The notes under the pieces were generated by a model. The model was given only the letters and a program-made list of their open reading frames with translations, made no database searches and was not told where the DNA came from. This document shows, piece after piece, positions 17,271 through 25,137 of a DNA stretch of 64,000 nt. Position 1 is the stretch's first letter, and each line of letters opens with the position of its first letter. The DNA comes from JAGNHB01 sp964436005 (GTDB lineage Bacteria; Acidobacteriota; JAAYUB01). The DNA is taken from NCBI GenBank assembly GCA_964436005.1, contig CAYTBK010000003.1, forward strand, positions 1-64,000. The letters are read 5' to 3'. Both the position numbers and the translations under genes were made by a program.

Positions 17271-18085
17271 GCCCTGTCCAGCAGCGAGCCATCGGGCCAA
17301 TCCCCGCCCAGCGGGACATTAAGCCGAAGAACGGCCAGGGTCCGGCCGGTATTCTCGTCGGCCCGCACGAGCACGGCGTTCAGGCGCAGCCCGCCCGGTT
17401 CCGGCGTCAGCCTGGCCGGCAATGCCGTCAGAAAGCGTTGCAGGGCGTTTTCGCCGGCCATGCCGATGACCGAGTCGTGCCCCCCCGTCATGCCCACGTC
17501 GGTGATCGCCGCGGTCCCTCCCGCCAGGATCCGTTCGTCGGCCGTCTGGACGTGGGTGTGCGTTCCGAAAACCAGGGTGGTTCGGCCGTCCAGGTAACGG
17601 GCCAGGGCGACTTTTTCAGAGGTGGCCTCGGCATGGAAATCGACGACGACCACCCGGGCCTGGTCTCGAAGACCCGGCAGGAGCTGGTCCGCCAAACGGA
17701 AAGGGCAGTCCAGGGCCGACATGAAGACACGGCCTTCGAGGTTCAGAACGCCCACCGGCACGCCCCCGCGACTCGCGAACACACCGCGCCCCCGGCCGGG
17801 TGCGCCCGGCGGGTAATTGGCGGGGCGAAGCACCCTTTCCGCCTTCGCCAGGTGCGGCCGGAACTCCCGCTTGTCCCAGACGTGGTTCCCGGAGGTCAGG
17901 ACATCGATCCCCAGGCCCAGCAGTTCGCGGACGACGGCCTCGGTCAGCCCGAAACCGCCCGCCGCATTCTCTCCGTTGGCGATGATGAAATCGGGCGCGT
18001 ACCGCTCCCGCAGCGCGGGCAGGGCTTCCTTCACCACCCGCCGGCCGTGGCGACCGATGATGTCGCCGATGCAGAGAATCTTCAT
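17243..18085 (-). CDS. ymdB: YmdB-type metallophosphoesterase
   Basis: 280 residues of the TIGR00282/YmdB family. Calcineurin-like motifs are all visible: G-D-I-I-G (7-11), N-G-E-N (about 39), S-G-N-H-V-W-D (about 66), D-F-H-A-E-A-T-S-E-K (about 150) and G-T-H-T-H-V-Q-T-A-D (about 178). YmdB of Bacillus is a phosphodiesterase (2',3'-cAMP reported) affecting biofilm genes. It starts with ATG at 18085, overlapping the galU stop as ATGA, so it is translationally coupled to galU; it is the last gene of a five-gene operon. In-frame sequence further upstream is a shadow of galU. Confidence 0.9.
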   Translation of the reverse strand: MKILCIGDIIGRHGRRVVKEALPALRERYAPDFIIANGENAAGGFGLTEAVVRELLGLGIDVLTSGNHVWDKREFRPHLAKAERVLRPANYPPGAPGRGRGVFASRGGVPVGVLNLEGRVFMSALDCPFRLADQLLPGLRDQARVVVVDFHAEATSEKVALARYLDGRTTLVFGTHTHVQTADERILAGGTAAITDVGMTGGHDSVIGMAGENALQRFLTALPARLTPEPGGLRLNAVLVRADENTGRTLAVLRLNVPLGGDWPDGSLLDRAQADGNWPG

Positions 18086-18987
18086 GGGGCGTTGCGGCGC
18101 AACCGGTCGGCGTGTGCCAGGATGCAGGATTCCAGGTCGCCCCGCAGGTCGTCCCGCTCCAGGGCGTACTCGAGCAGGGTGCGCAGGTAGCCCGACGGCT
18201 TCCCCACGTCGAAATAGCGGCCCTCGTAAAGGCTGCAGAGCACTTTTCCGCGCGCCGCCAGCAAGTTGATGGGCTCGGTCTGGAAGAACTCCCCTTTGCG
18301 GGGCAGAGCGGCCAGTTCCCGGATCGCGGGAAAAAGCTCCTGAGTATAGAGGTACCGGCCCAGGGAAACCAGGTTGCTGGGCGCGTGGCCCGGGTCGGGC
18401 TTCTCCACCATGCGTCTCGCGGCCAGAACGCTGCCCCGCGTCTCCACATCGACGATGCCGTAGCGGCACAGGACCTCTTCCGGGAAAGGCTTGACCGACA
18501 GGACGGAGCACCCGGCCGGGTTGGCCCCGGAAACGGACTCCCGCCAGACGCGGATCAGTTCGGCACTGCAGCGCGGCGCATCGGGCAGGATATCGTCAGG
18601 GTAAGCCACCACGAAAGGGCTCTCGCCGGTGAACGGCTCGCAAAGGGAAAGCGCATGGGCCGTTCCCTGCATTTCCTGCTGCCGGATGAAGCACACCTTC
18701 AGCGCTGGCGGAGCGATGGCGGCCAGCTTGGCCGTGGCGCCCTCCCGCAGGAACACTTCCTCCAGTTCGGCTTCCCGGTCGAAATAGTCCTCCAAAGCCT
18801 TTTTCCGCCGGCTGGAGATAATGAGAACCTCGTGGATCCCCGATTCGACGAATTCATCCAGGATGAACTGGATGGCGGGGATGTCCACCAGCGGCAGCAT
18901 TTCTTTCGGAAGCGTCTTCGTGGCCGGAAGGAATCGGGTGCCGTAACCGGCCGCCACGATGACGCCCTTGACTGCCTTCGGGTGCAT
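18082..18987 (-). CDS. galU: UTP--glucose-1-phosphate uridylyltransferase
   Basis: 301 residues from ATG 18987. Makes UDP-glucose, the donor for many surface glycans. N-terminal nucleotide-binding signature G-Y-G-T-R-F-L-P-A-T-K-x-L-P-K-E-M-L-P-L is followed by the family Q-x-G-T-A-H-A type stretch and V-E-K-P near residue 200. A GGGGGT ribosome site precedes 18987; two ATGs further upstream (18999, 19038) lack one. Gap of 13 bases to the upstream lytic transglycosylase and ATGA overlap with ymdB downstream. Its products could feed the glycan cluster at 26.7-33 kb, an inference from function. Confidence 0.92.
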   Translation of the reverse strand: MHPKAVKGVIVAAGYGTRFLPATKTLPKEMLPLVDIPAIQFILDEFVESGIHEVLIISSRRKKALEDYFDREAELEEVFLREGATAKLAAIAPPALKVCFIRQQEMQGTAHALSLCEPFTGESPFVVAYPDDILPDAPRCSAELIRVWRESVSGANPAGCSVLSVKPFPEEVLCRYGIVDVETRGSVLAARRMVEKPDPGHAPSNLVSLGRYLYTQELFPAIRELAALPRKGEFFQTEPINLLAARGKVLCSLYEGRYFDVGKPSGYLRTLLEYALERDDLRGDLESCILAHADRLRRNAP

Positions 18988-19000
18988 GCCGACCCCCATT

Positions 19001-19738
19001 TCAGTGAATCTGGGCTGCCGCCATGGGGGGATCCACATTGGTCATGGTGATCACGCCGTTGGCGTCCGTGTACGTCATGCAGGGAAGTGGGGGAGGAGGT
19101 CCCTGCTGAACCTGGTTTTGGGCCACCTTGGTCTGCGAACTGCCGTAGATTTCCTGGATTCTGGCCACGTAGTTGACGGTTTCGCGGATGGCGGGAATCC
19201 GCATGGTCTTCTTGACCAGGTTCTCCCCGGCGTTGTAGGAGGAAAGCACCAGGGGAAGGTCCCCGTCGAACATGTCGATCAGGTAGCGGAGGTAGGCCAC
19301 CCCGCCCCGAATGTTCTGTTCCGGATCGTAGGCGTCGAACACGCCGAACCGTCGCGCCGTGCCCGGCATGAGCTGCATGAGGCCCATGGCCCCCTTGGGG
19401 GAGGTCGCCCGGCGGTTGAAACGGGACTCGACGAATATCAGGGCCTTCACGAGGTTGACGTCAACGTCGTACTCGCCGCAGACCTTGGCGATGAGCTCGT
19501 CGTAGACGTTGTGCTGATCGTTGTCGTAGGTCACCACTTCGCCGGGCGACTGTTCGGGCTCCTTCTGCCCGCGCGGGGCGAGCTCCTGCGCGGTTTTCCC
19601 TTTGGGCGGAAGGTTGGTGAACACCGTCACGCCATTGTCCGCCTGGTAGGTGAAGTATTTTTCCGCCCGCGCCCCGGCGGAGAACAGCCCCGCCGAAACC
19701 ACGAACAAGCAAAGTGCCAATTTTGCATATCTTGGCAT
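19001..19738 (-). CDS. exported lytic transglycosylase with two DUF4124-like ends
   Basis: 245 residues, signal peptide at about 1-25 (ending A-R-A). An SLT domain spans about 75-195: catalytic Glu in F-V-E-S-R-F, then G-A-M-G-L-M-Q-L-M-P-G-T-A and S-Y-N-A-G, so it should cleave peptidoglycan. Short DUF4124-like strands flank it: Y-Q-A-D-N-G-V-T-V-F-T-N near the N-terminus and Y-T-D-A-N-G-V-I-T-M-T-N at the C-terminus. One end often carries such a motif; having it at both ends is less usual. Third gene in the rodZ-like to ymdB operon, 9 bases after the preceding gene. Confidence 0.92.
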   Translation of the reverse strand: MPRYAKLALCLFVVSAGLFSAGARAEKYFTYQADNGVTVFTNLPPKGKTAQELAPRGQKEPEQSPGEVVTYDNDQHNVYDELIAKVCGEYDVDVNLVKALIFVESRFNRRATSPKGAMGLMQLMPGTARRFGVFDAYDPEQNIRGGVAYLRYLIDMFDGDLPLVLSSYNAGENLVKKTMRIPAIRETVNYVARIQEIYGSSQTKVAQNQVQQGPPPPLPCMTYTDANGVITMTNVDPPMAAAQIH

Positions 19739-19747
19739 TGTCGCCTC

Positions 19748-20821
19748 CTACACTCCCTGACGCTGGTTCGACAGCCGCTTGGCCGACTGGCGAACCGCGT
19801 CCGGAATCGATTTGTCTTTTTCGAGCTTTTTCAGGTCCGAGAGGTTCATGCGCGGCATCAGCCGGAGAACGATGGTCAGGGGCGCCCTGGGGTTCCGGAT
19901 CAGGTTGGCGGCCACCTTGTAGTTCTGGGTCCATTCACGGTTGGCGCCGATCCTCCGCAGCACGTCGTCGGAAACATTCCGCAATTGGCTGAACAGCTCG
20001 ATTTCCGTCTCGGTGATTTTCGGGCTGCAGAGAACGGAGACGGATACGAGCCGGTTCGAATCGCGAATCAGAAGCGAGCGGACCTCGCGGTTCCCCAGCA
20101 GGGCGGCCTTGATCTTCCCGCTGACCGGGAGACTGGCCAGCTTCTGCAGGGTCGTGGCCTTGCTGTTGTCTCCCTGCGCCGTTTCCTCGATGAATTCCAA
20201 GGCTTCCGGCGACGGGACGGTCGCCCGCTCCTCCTCTTCCTCCGTCAGTCCGGAAGGGGGAGGCGCCTCCATGGCGTAGGCGGTTTCCGCTACCGCGGCA
20301 GCCGGAGCGACGCGAGCCGGCGGAGCACCGTGCAGGAACTCCGCCTCGATTTCGGCAAGCCGCTGCAGGTTGCCCGGCGTCAGATTCCCGTTCTGGCGAA
20401 GCCCGAACAGGATCTCCGGCGCCTCGATCAGGCGGACCTGGTTGGTGATCACCAAGTCGATCAGTTCCCTGGGCAGAACCGGCGCGACCAGGATGAACGT
20501 CCGGTTTTCCGTCGCCTGGTTGGTGACGACCTTCTCCAGGACGCGTATGCGCGAATTGTAGAAACCGGCACAGAAATGCAGCAACGACGGCGCCACGTCT
20601 TTGTTCTCGAGAACGGCGACCACGTCCGCATCCTGGTATCCCTGCAGGGACGCCCTGGCGGCCTGCTGGACCTGCGTGTCAGCGTCGCCGGCCAGGATCG
20701 CCTGCAGTTCCAGCATGGCGTCTGCCGGCAGGGGGAGCGCCCCCTTGGCTGCGGCCAACTTCACCATCTTGGGTGCGTTGCCCGCCTTGACAGCCTCCAG
20801 GATGGGGTTGTCGGAGCTCAT
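19748..20821 (-). CDS. helical protein of unknown function
   Basis: 357 residues with no signal peptide or membrane segment. It is largely alpha-helical, with an N-terminal leucine/alanine-rich half that looks HEAT-like (about 1-150), an acidic linker rich in Glu (about 175-200), and a second helical half ending in a basic tail. Arg-Asn-Pro-R-A-P-L-T-x-V near the end resembles the flexible loop of solenoid proteins. The ATG overlaps the stop of the RodZ-like gene (ATGA), so the two are translationally coupled. No family recognised with confidence; a cytoplasmic partner of the RodZ-like/cell wall genes is a reasonable guess. Confidence 0.6.
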   Translation of the reverse strand: MSSDNPILEAVKAGNAPKMVKLAAAKGALPLPADAMLELQAILAGDADTQVQQAARASLQGYQDADVVAVLENKDVAPSLLHFCAGFYNSRIRVLEKVVTNQATENRTFILVAPVLPRELIDLVITNQVRLIEAPEILFGLRQNGNLTPGNLQRLAEIEAEFLHGAPPARVAPAAAVAETAYAMEAPPPSGLTEEEEERATVPSPEALEFIEETAQGDNSKATTLQKLASLPVSGKIKAALLGNREVRSLLIRDSNRLVSVSVLCSPKITETEIELFSQLRNVSDDVLRRIGANREWTQNYKVAANLIRNPRAPLTIVLRLMPRMNLSDLKKLEKDKSIPDAVRQSAKRLSNQRQGV

Positions 20822-21699
20822 GGCGCCTCCGGAGTGGCGGAAGGCGTCGCCGCCGCGGACTCTTCCGGCTTCGGCATGGGCACGGCGTGGGCGGTGACGG
20901 GCGCAGGTTCCTGGAAAAACTCTTCCAGTTGGCCGGGGACGATGGTCCGCTTGACCACTTCTCCCCGCTGCCCGATGGAACGGGCCTCCTGGCCGTTCAG
21001 CAGAACCTTGACCCCGCCGGCGTTGCCCAGCACCATCTTGACCTCGCCGTCGAAAACGCGGGCGAAGCGATCTCCGGCCTGCAGGGTGGCCTCGATCCGT
21101 TCCGGCTTGCCGTCCTGCATCCACTGGAAGGAAGTCCAGCACTGGTCGCCCGCCTCGATGACCACCTCGGTCTGGTTGGGGGCGAGGTTCGGCCCGGCCG
21201 GCTTGGGCACGGCCTGAAGAGGCATCCGGTCCGGCGACTGAGGCGGGGCGCTGGGCGTGACGGCGCCCTGCAGCGACTCCGGCAGTTGGGTCGACTTGGA
21301 TTTCTCGAAGAGACCGAAAGGAGAAGTGAAGTACAGCACGACGCCCATCAAGGCCAGCAAAGCCACGACAGCCAGGATTTTCCGCACGGGGCCGCCGCTC
21401 CTGGAATCGGGGGTGGACGGGGCGGCGAGCAGCAAGGGCTCCACTTTCGGGATCTCCTGGTCTGACTGGGCGATCTGCTCGTAGTAGAGGCTCACGAGCT
21501 CTTCCCCGTTCAGACCCACATGCGTGGCGTACGTCTTGATGAACATCTTCGGGAAAATCCCTCTCGGCAAAACGTGGAACTCGTTCTTCTCGATGGCGGC
21601 CAGAAAATTGACGCTCAGATTGGTCGCGTCGGCCACATCGATGAGAGTAAGATTCAGCGATTCGCGTTTTTCCTGTAAAATCGTTCCGACAGTGGCCAT
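20818..21699 (-). CDS. rodZ: RodZ-like membrane HTH protein
   Basis: 293 residues. N-terminal HTH_25-type helix-turn-helix (about 1-70), a Pro/Ser linker, one transmembrane helix (about 106-125), a long proline-rich periplasmic linker and a DUF4115-like beta domain (about 175-255). This is the RodZ architecture, linking the MreB cytoskeleton to the envelope. The ATG at 21699 is chosen because GGGATGG precedes it and the family begins there; ATG 21738 would add 13 residues. MreB is encoded elsewhere in the window (58.4 kb). It heads an operon with an unknown helical protein, a lytic transglycosylase, galU and ymdB. Confidence 0.82.
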   Translation of the reverse strand: MATVGTILQEKRESLNLTLIDVADATNLSVNFLAAIEKNEFHVLPRGIFPKMFIKTYATHVGLNGEELVSLYYEQIAQSDQEIPKVEPLLLAAPSTPDSRSGGPVRKILAVVALLALMGVVLYFTSPFGLFEKSKSTQLPESLQGAVTPSAPPQSPDRMPLQAVPKPAGPNLAPNQTEVVIEAGDQCWTSFQWMQDGKPERIEATLQAGDRFARVFDGEVKMVLGNAGGVKVLLNGQEARSIGQRGEVVKRTIVPGQLEEFFQEPAPVTAHAVPMPKPEESAAATPSATPEAP

Positions 21700-21729
21700 T
21701 TTTTTGCCATCCCAAAGATATTGCTTTGA

Positions 21730-21735
21730 ATTATA
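21730..21735 (-). promoter_or_regulatory. -10 element upstream of the rodZ-like operon
   Basis: A perfect minus-strand TATAAT about 31 bases upstream of the rodZ-like start. The -35 region is GC-rich and poor, so the promoter is only provisional. Confidence 0.4.
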
Positions 21736-21801
21736 CACCGGGAAAAAGCACGCCGGCTACGGGAAAAACGAGTCGGGGAAAGCCGACCGCGGAAATTTCC
21801 A

Positions 21802-24237
21802 TCAGGCGTATAGCCGGTGCAGGGATGTCCCGGGAAAATACTTCGCCAGAATCTCCTCCGCGGTCGCCCCGCGGCAGGCCATCACCGCCGCCCCGATCTG
21901 GCAAAGGCCGACGCCGTGACCCCAACCGGCCCCGCGCAGACGGAAAGCCTCCGGCGCGCCGCCCGCGTCCCCCACCGGATCGATGACGAAAGCCGAGCTG
22001 AACAGGTGGGAGGGGGACAGGATCCGGCGAATGGCCAGTTCCTTGCCGACCAGCAGCTCCCCCCGCTCGCCCCGGATCCGCAGGCGCACGATGCGCCCGG
22101 ACACGCCGCGCTGCACCGCCTGCAACCCGAGGAGGCGGCCGGGGTCCCAGCCGGTCTTGGCGCGGAGCAGCTCCTCCAGTTCGGCCCGGGGGATGGTCTT
22201 TTCCCAGCGGAAAAAGTCCGTGGTGGCCCGGTCGAAGTCGGGCAGGATCCGGGACAGGATCTCCGGGTCGCGGGTGTTGCAGCAGGCGGGGGGCGAACTT
22301 TCCACCCATTCGCGCGCCGCCTCTTCCGCCGTGAGGTCCGGCACGGGCAGCTCGTCCGGCCAGGCGTCGCGCACCGGGCGGATGCCCGGAGGGTCGAAGT
22401 CGCCCCAGGCATTGCGGAAGGACTCGCTCAGGCCGCCACAGCACTTCGAAAAGCGGGTGTCCACGATGCCTTCTCCCGCCCAGACCACCAAGCCGCGCGT
22501 CCGGTGCACGGCCACGGCGGCGGCGGAGTTGGAAATCCGGAGCAGCCCTTGGTAGCGCTGGCAGTGGTCGTCGTTGCACACGTCGAAGTCCCGGTGCCGG
22601 CTTCGATCCGTCCAGGTGAGCCGCCCCATGTCCCAGTCCGGCCGGGAAGACGGGTCCAGGCCCGCCGTGTCCCGTTCTCCGCAGACCTGGGCCAGAACCC
22701 AGCTCCGGGAGATGATGGCGTGGGCCTCCAGAAAGGCTTCCGGAGCGTCCGGCCGCATCTCCGAGGCGATGACGCTCCCCAGGTAGCGTTCCAGGGCCAC
22801 CGTATTGACGGCGGTCAGTTTTCCGCCCTTGTTGACAATCTCCAATGAGCCTTCATAGGTCAGGTCCTCGTTGAATTCCCAATGGAAATCGGCCCCGACG
22901 GTGACGTCCCCGAGCACGAAACGGCCCGCCGCATCCCGGGGCGACAGGAACAGACCCCGGTCGACCTGGATGTCTTCCGGAGCCAGCGCCGGGTTTTGCC
23001 GCCCTTCGCGGAAAGCCATCCGGATGCCGTCTTCTTCCGGCGTCACCTCGTACTCCCCGGGAAATACCTTTTCCCCGGAACACCCCCAGGGACCATCCAG
23101 CCGAACCGTCAGCGAAGTGCGCCCTTCGGCCAGCCCGACACGCAAGACCGGTTCCCGGGCCAACGTGGCCGCAGAACCGGTCTCCGGCACCGGCCGCCCC
23201 GGTCCGTCGGCCAAGTCGGAAAACTGTCGGGCGAAATCGGCCCGCAGTTTGTCCAGCCACGGCCCGGGCGGCAGGCTGACCTCCCGGAAAACGGCGTCCA
23301 GTTCCGCTTCCGTGGGCGTGTCGAAATCGTGCCGGCGGGGGGCGATGACGACCCCGGCCATGTCGATCAGGCCGGGGCTGAACAACCGCCCGCCGCTCTC
23401 CCGGCCCTTGCCGTAACAGGACGGCCGGTGGGCCGAACGCGGGAAAATGCAGACGGTGATCCGCCCGTCCGCCTCGCCCCAGGCGGCGATGTTCACCGGC
23501 GGCTCGGCGCCCGCGGCCCACCCTTCGCCGGAAGCGGAAGGGAGGGCGTCCAACGCCGTGTCCATGGCCCGGGACAGGAGTTCTTCGTGGACGGCCTTCA
23601 AGACCAGCACCGTCCGGCCATACTCCCTGACCGTGCTGGCCTCGAGATCTCCGGTTGCGAACAGCCGGTCGACATATCGAGCGAGGTAGGGCTTTCGTTC
23701 CAGGTGGTGCAGGTCCGTCTCCAAGGGGGTGGAATATCGCGGAAAGCCCTGGAGGTGGTAGTGTTCCGGAACAGAGGCCCCGCACCGGGCGCCGTTGTAC
23801 AGGAAGGTCCAGGCGGGGAAGCGGGCGGCCATGGACAGCAGGCCGGCCACGTTGCCGGCGAGAGCCTGGGGGCGGTGCGTCCGGCTGATGACCGTCAGGT
23901 GCGGGTAGAAGATGGGATAGGGGTTGACAAAAGCGATCAGCCCGTTCCCGACGTCCAGGCCCACCTCCTCGGGCGGCAGGTTTTCGACGCACAGGAAGCA
24001 GTCCCGGCGCAGGAGGGCTTCCGGATCCGGTTCGGCCAGGCAGTTGGCCTCACGGGAGGGGTTGTGCTGCAACAGGACGGAAAAGTCCCCCAGGCGCATT
24101 TCCCGGTACAGGCACCCCGACCACTTCCGTCTGGCTTCCACCAGGAACGGCCACCGGGACTCCTGCTCCCGCACCAGCGCCAGAAGGGCGTCCCCTCCCT
24201 CCGGGGCCTTCCACAGCCTGTTTTCCAACACGTCCAT
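21802..24237 (-). CDS. fusion of DUF4922 (HIT-like) and SpoIID domains
   Basis: 811 residues in one frame. The N-terminal half (about 1-400) is DUF4922, related to GDP-L-galactose phosphorylase-type HIT transferases, with an H159-Y-H161-L-Q active-site-like motif. The C-terminal half (about 470-805) is SpoIID/LytB, a peptidoglycan-acting family in sporulation; here it has the E-M-x-x-D-A-P segment and a C-x-G-G-L-S-E-S motif, and ends with G-W-G-H-G-V-G-L-C-Q. Start ATG 24237 has GGAGGGAG upstream. No signal peptide is visible, which is odd for a peptidoglycan enzyme. Similar DUF4922/SpoIID fusions exist in some Bacteroidetes as far as I recall; to be checked. Confidence 0.85.
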   Translation of the reverse strand: MDVLENRLWKAPEGGDALLALVREQESRWPFLVEARRKWSGCLYREMRLGDFSVLLQHNPSREANCLAEPDPEALLRRDCFLCVENLPPEEVGLDVGNGLIAFVNPYPIFYPHLTVISRTHRPQALAGNVAGLLSMAARFPAWTFLYNGARCGASVPEHYHLQGFPRYSTPLETDLHHLERKPYLARYVDRLFATGDLEASTVREYGRTVLVLKAVHEELLSRAMDTALDALPSASGEGWAAGAEPPVNIAAWGEADGRITVCIFPRSAHRPSCYGKGRESGGRLFSPGLIDMAGVVIAPRRHDFDTPTEAELDAVFREVSLPPGPWLDKLRADFARQFSDLADGPGRPVPETGSAATLAREPVLRVGLAEGRTSLTVRLDGPWGCSGEKVFPGEYEVTPEEDGIRMAFREGRQNPALAPEDIQVDRGLFLSPRDAAGRFVLGDVTVGADFHWEFNEDLTYEGSLEIVNKGGKLTAVNTVALERYLGSVIASEMRPDAPEAFLEAHAIISRSWVLAQVCGERDTAGLDPSSRPDWDMGRLTWTDRSRHRDFDVCNDDHCQRYQGLLRISNSAAAVAVHRTRGLVVWAGEGIVDTRFSKCCGGLSESFRNAWGDFDPPGIRPVRDAWPDELPVPDLTAEEAAREWVESSPPACCNTRDPEILSRILPDFDRATTDFFRWEKTIPRAELEELLRAKTGWDPGRLLGLQAVQRGVSGRIVRLRIRGERGELLVGKELAIRRILSPSHLFSSAFVIDPVGDAGGAPEAFRLRGAGWGHGVGLCQIGAAVMACRGATAEEILAKYFPGTSLHRLYA

Positions 24238-24424
24238 CCCATCTCCCTCCTGCCGGGCCGGGTCATTGCCCAGGCCAATCGCGTAATATGCCTGAGTAGC
24301 TTCCCGAAAGCAACCCCGCACACACCCCGCCGGGGTCGCCGGATGTCGTTTCTTTGCCCCGCGGACGATGCCCCGGCCGGAGCAGCTCCCCGCTGCGAAA
24401 AATCCGGTCAACACGCAATTCTTG

Positions 24425-24453
24425 TTGAACTTCCGCCCGCGAGAAGGTAGAAT
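24425..24453 (+). promoter_or_regulatory. sigma70 promoter for the small lipoprotein
   Basis: TTGAAC at 24425-24430 and TAGAAT at 24448-24453 with an exact 17-base spacer, about 55 bases before the lipoprotein ribosome site. Confidence 0.65.
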
Positions 24454-24513
24454 GGTTTTGTTTTTCCCAGTCTGGAAGTATTGCGCAAATCATATCTTTA
24501 CTAGGAGTTCACC

Positions 24514-24903
24514 ATGAAAAAGCTGTGCTTCTGCCTGCTCGCGGTCGGTTTGCTTCTCAGCTGCACGAGTTGCGGAAAGAAATCCCACGAAGCCCTCATG
24601 AACGACATGATCGCCTCCATGAAGGAGATGGGCACCATCCTCGAGGGGATCAAGGACAAGGACACCGCCAAGGCCGCCGTCCCCAAGCTCCAGGAGATCG
24701 CCAAGCGGTTCCAGACCTTCAAGAAGGACTCCGAGGCGCTCGGCGAGCCCGACGAGGCGACGAAGAAGGCCCTGGAAGGCAAGATGAAGGAGTTGATGGA
24801 AGTGGCCATGAAGATGGCGGGCGAGATGATGCGCATCCAGAGCATCCCGGGGGCAGCGGAGGAGCTGCAGGCCGTCCAGAAAGACCTGGAAGTGCTGAAA
24901 TAG
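24514..24903 (+). CDS. small lipoprotein, unknown function
   Basis: 129 residues. A short basic start, a hydrophobic core and a lipobox-like L-L-S-C17 (or C-T-S-C20) predict lipid anchoring. The mature part is strongly helical and lysine/glutamate-rich with several methionines (K-E-M, M-K-M, E-M-M-R). AGGAG lies upstream of the ATG and a good promoter and terminator flank it, so it is a well-defined single-gene unit. Function unknown. Confidence 0.75.
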   Translation: MKKLCFCLLAVGLLLSCTSCGKKSHEALMNDMIASMKEMGTILEGIKDKDTAKAAVPKLQEIAKRFQTFKKDSEALGEPDEATKKALEGKMKELMEVAMKMAGEMMRIQSIPGAAEELQAVQKDLEVLK

Positions 24904-24927
24904 CGTTCTCCGACAGTCTTCGTCACG

Positions 24928-24961
24928 AAACGGGCATCCTCAGGGATGCCCGTTTTTGTTT
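24928..24961 (+). terminator. strong rho-independent terminator
   Basis: A perfect 12-bp stem (24928-24939 with 24944-24955), 4-base loop, and a TTTTT-G-TTT tail. Starts 25 bases after the lipoprotein stop. Confidence 0.85.
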
Positions 24962-25137
24962 CGGGCCGCGGTCGTTCCAATGGTACGGTGGATCTCGGAC
25001 CGCGGACAGGAACCCCGGAGGATTCGCCCCGGCGGGGATTGTAATGGCGGGAAGATGGTGATAGATTGCGGTGCAGGATCCCTCGCCCCCGGCATTTTCA
25101 GAAGGGTCGGGAATACTCTGAGGCGTCTGGATACTCC

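Noticed and set aside
24928..24961. Possible attenuator or small RNA in the palindromic element
   Set aside because: Position right after a lipoprotein stop with a U-tract fits an ordinary terminator.
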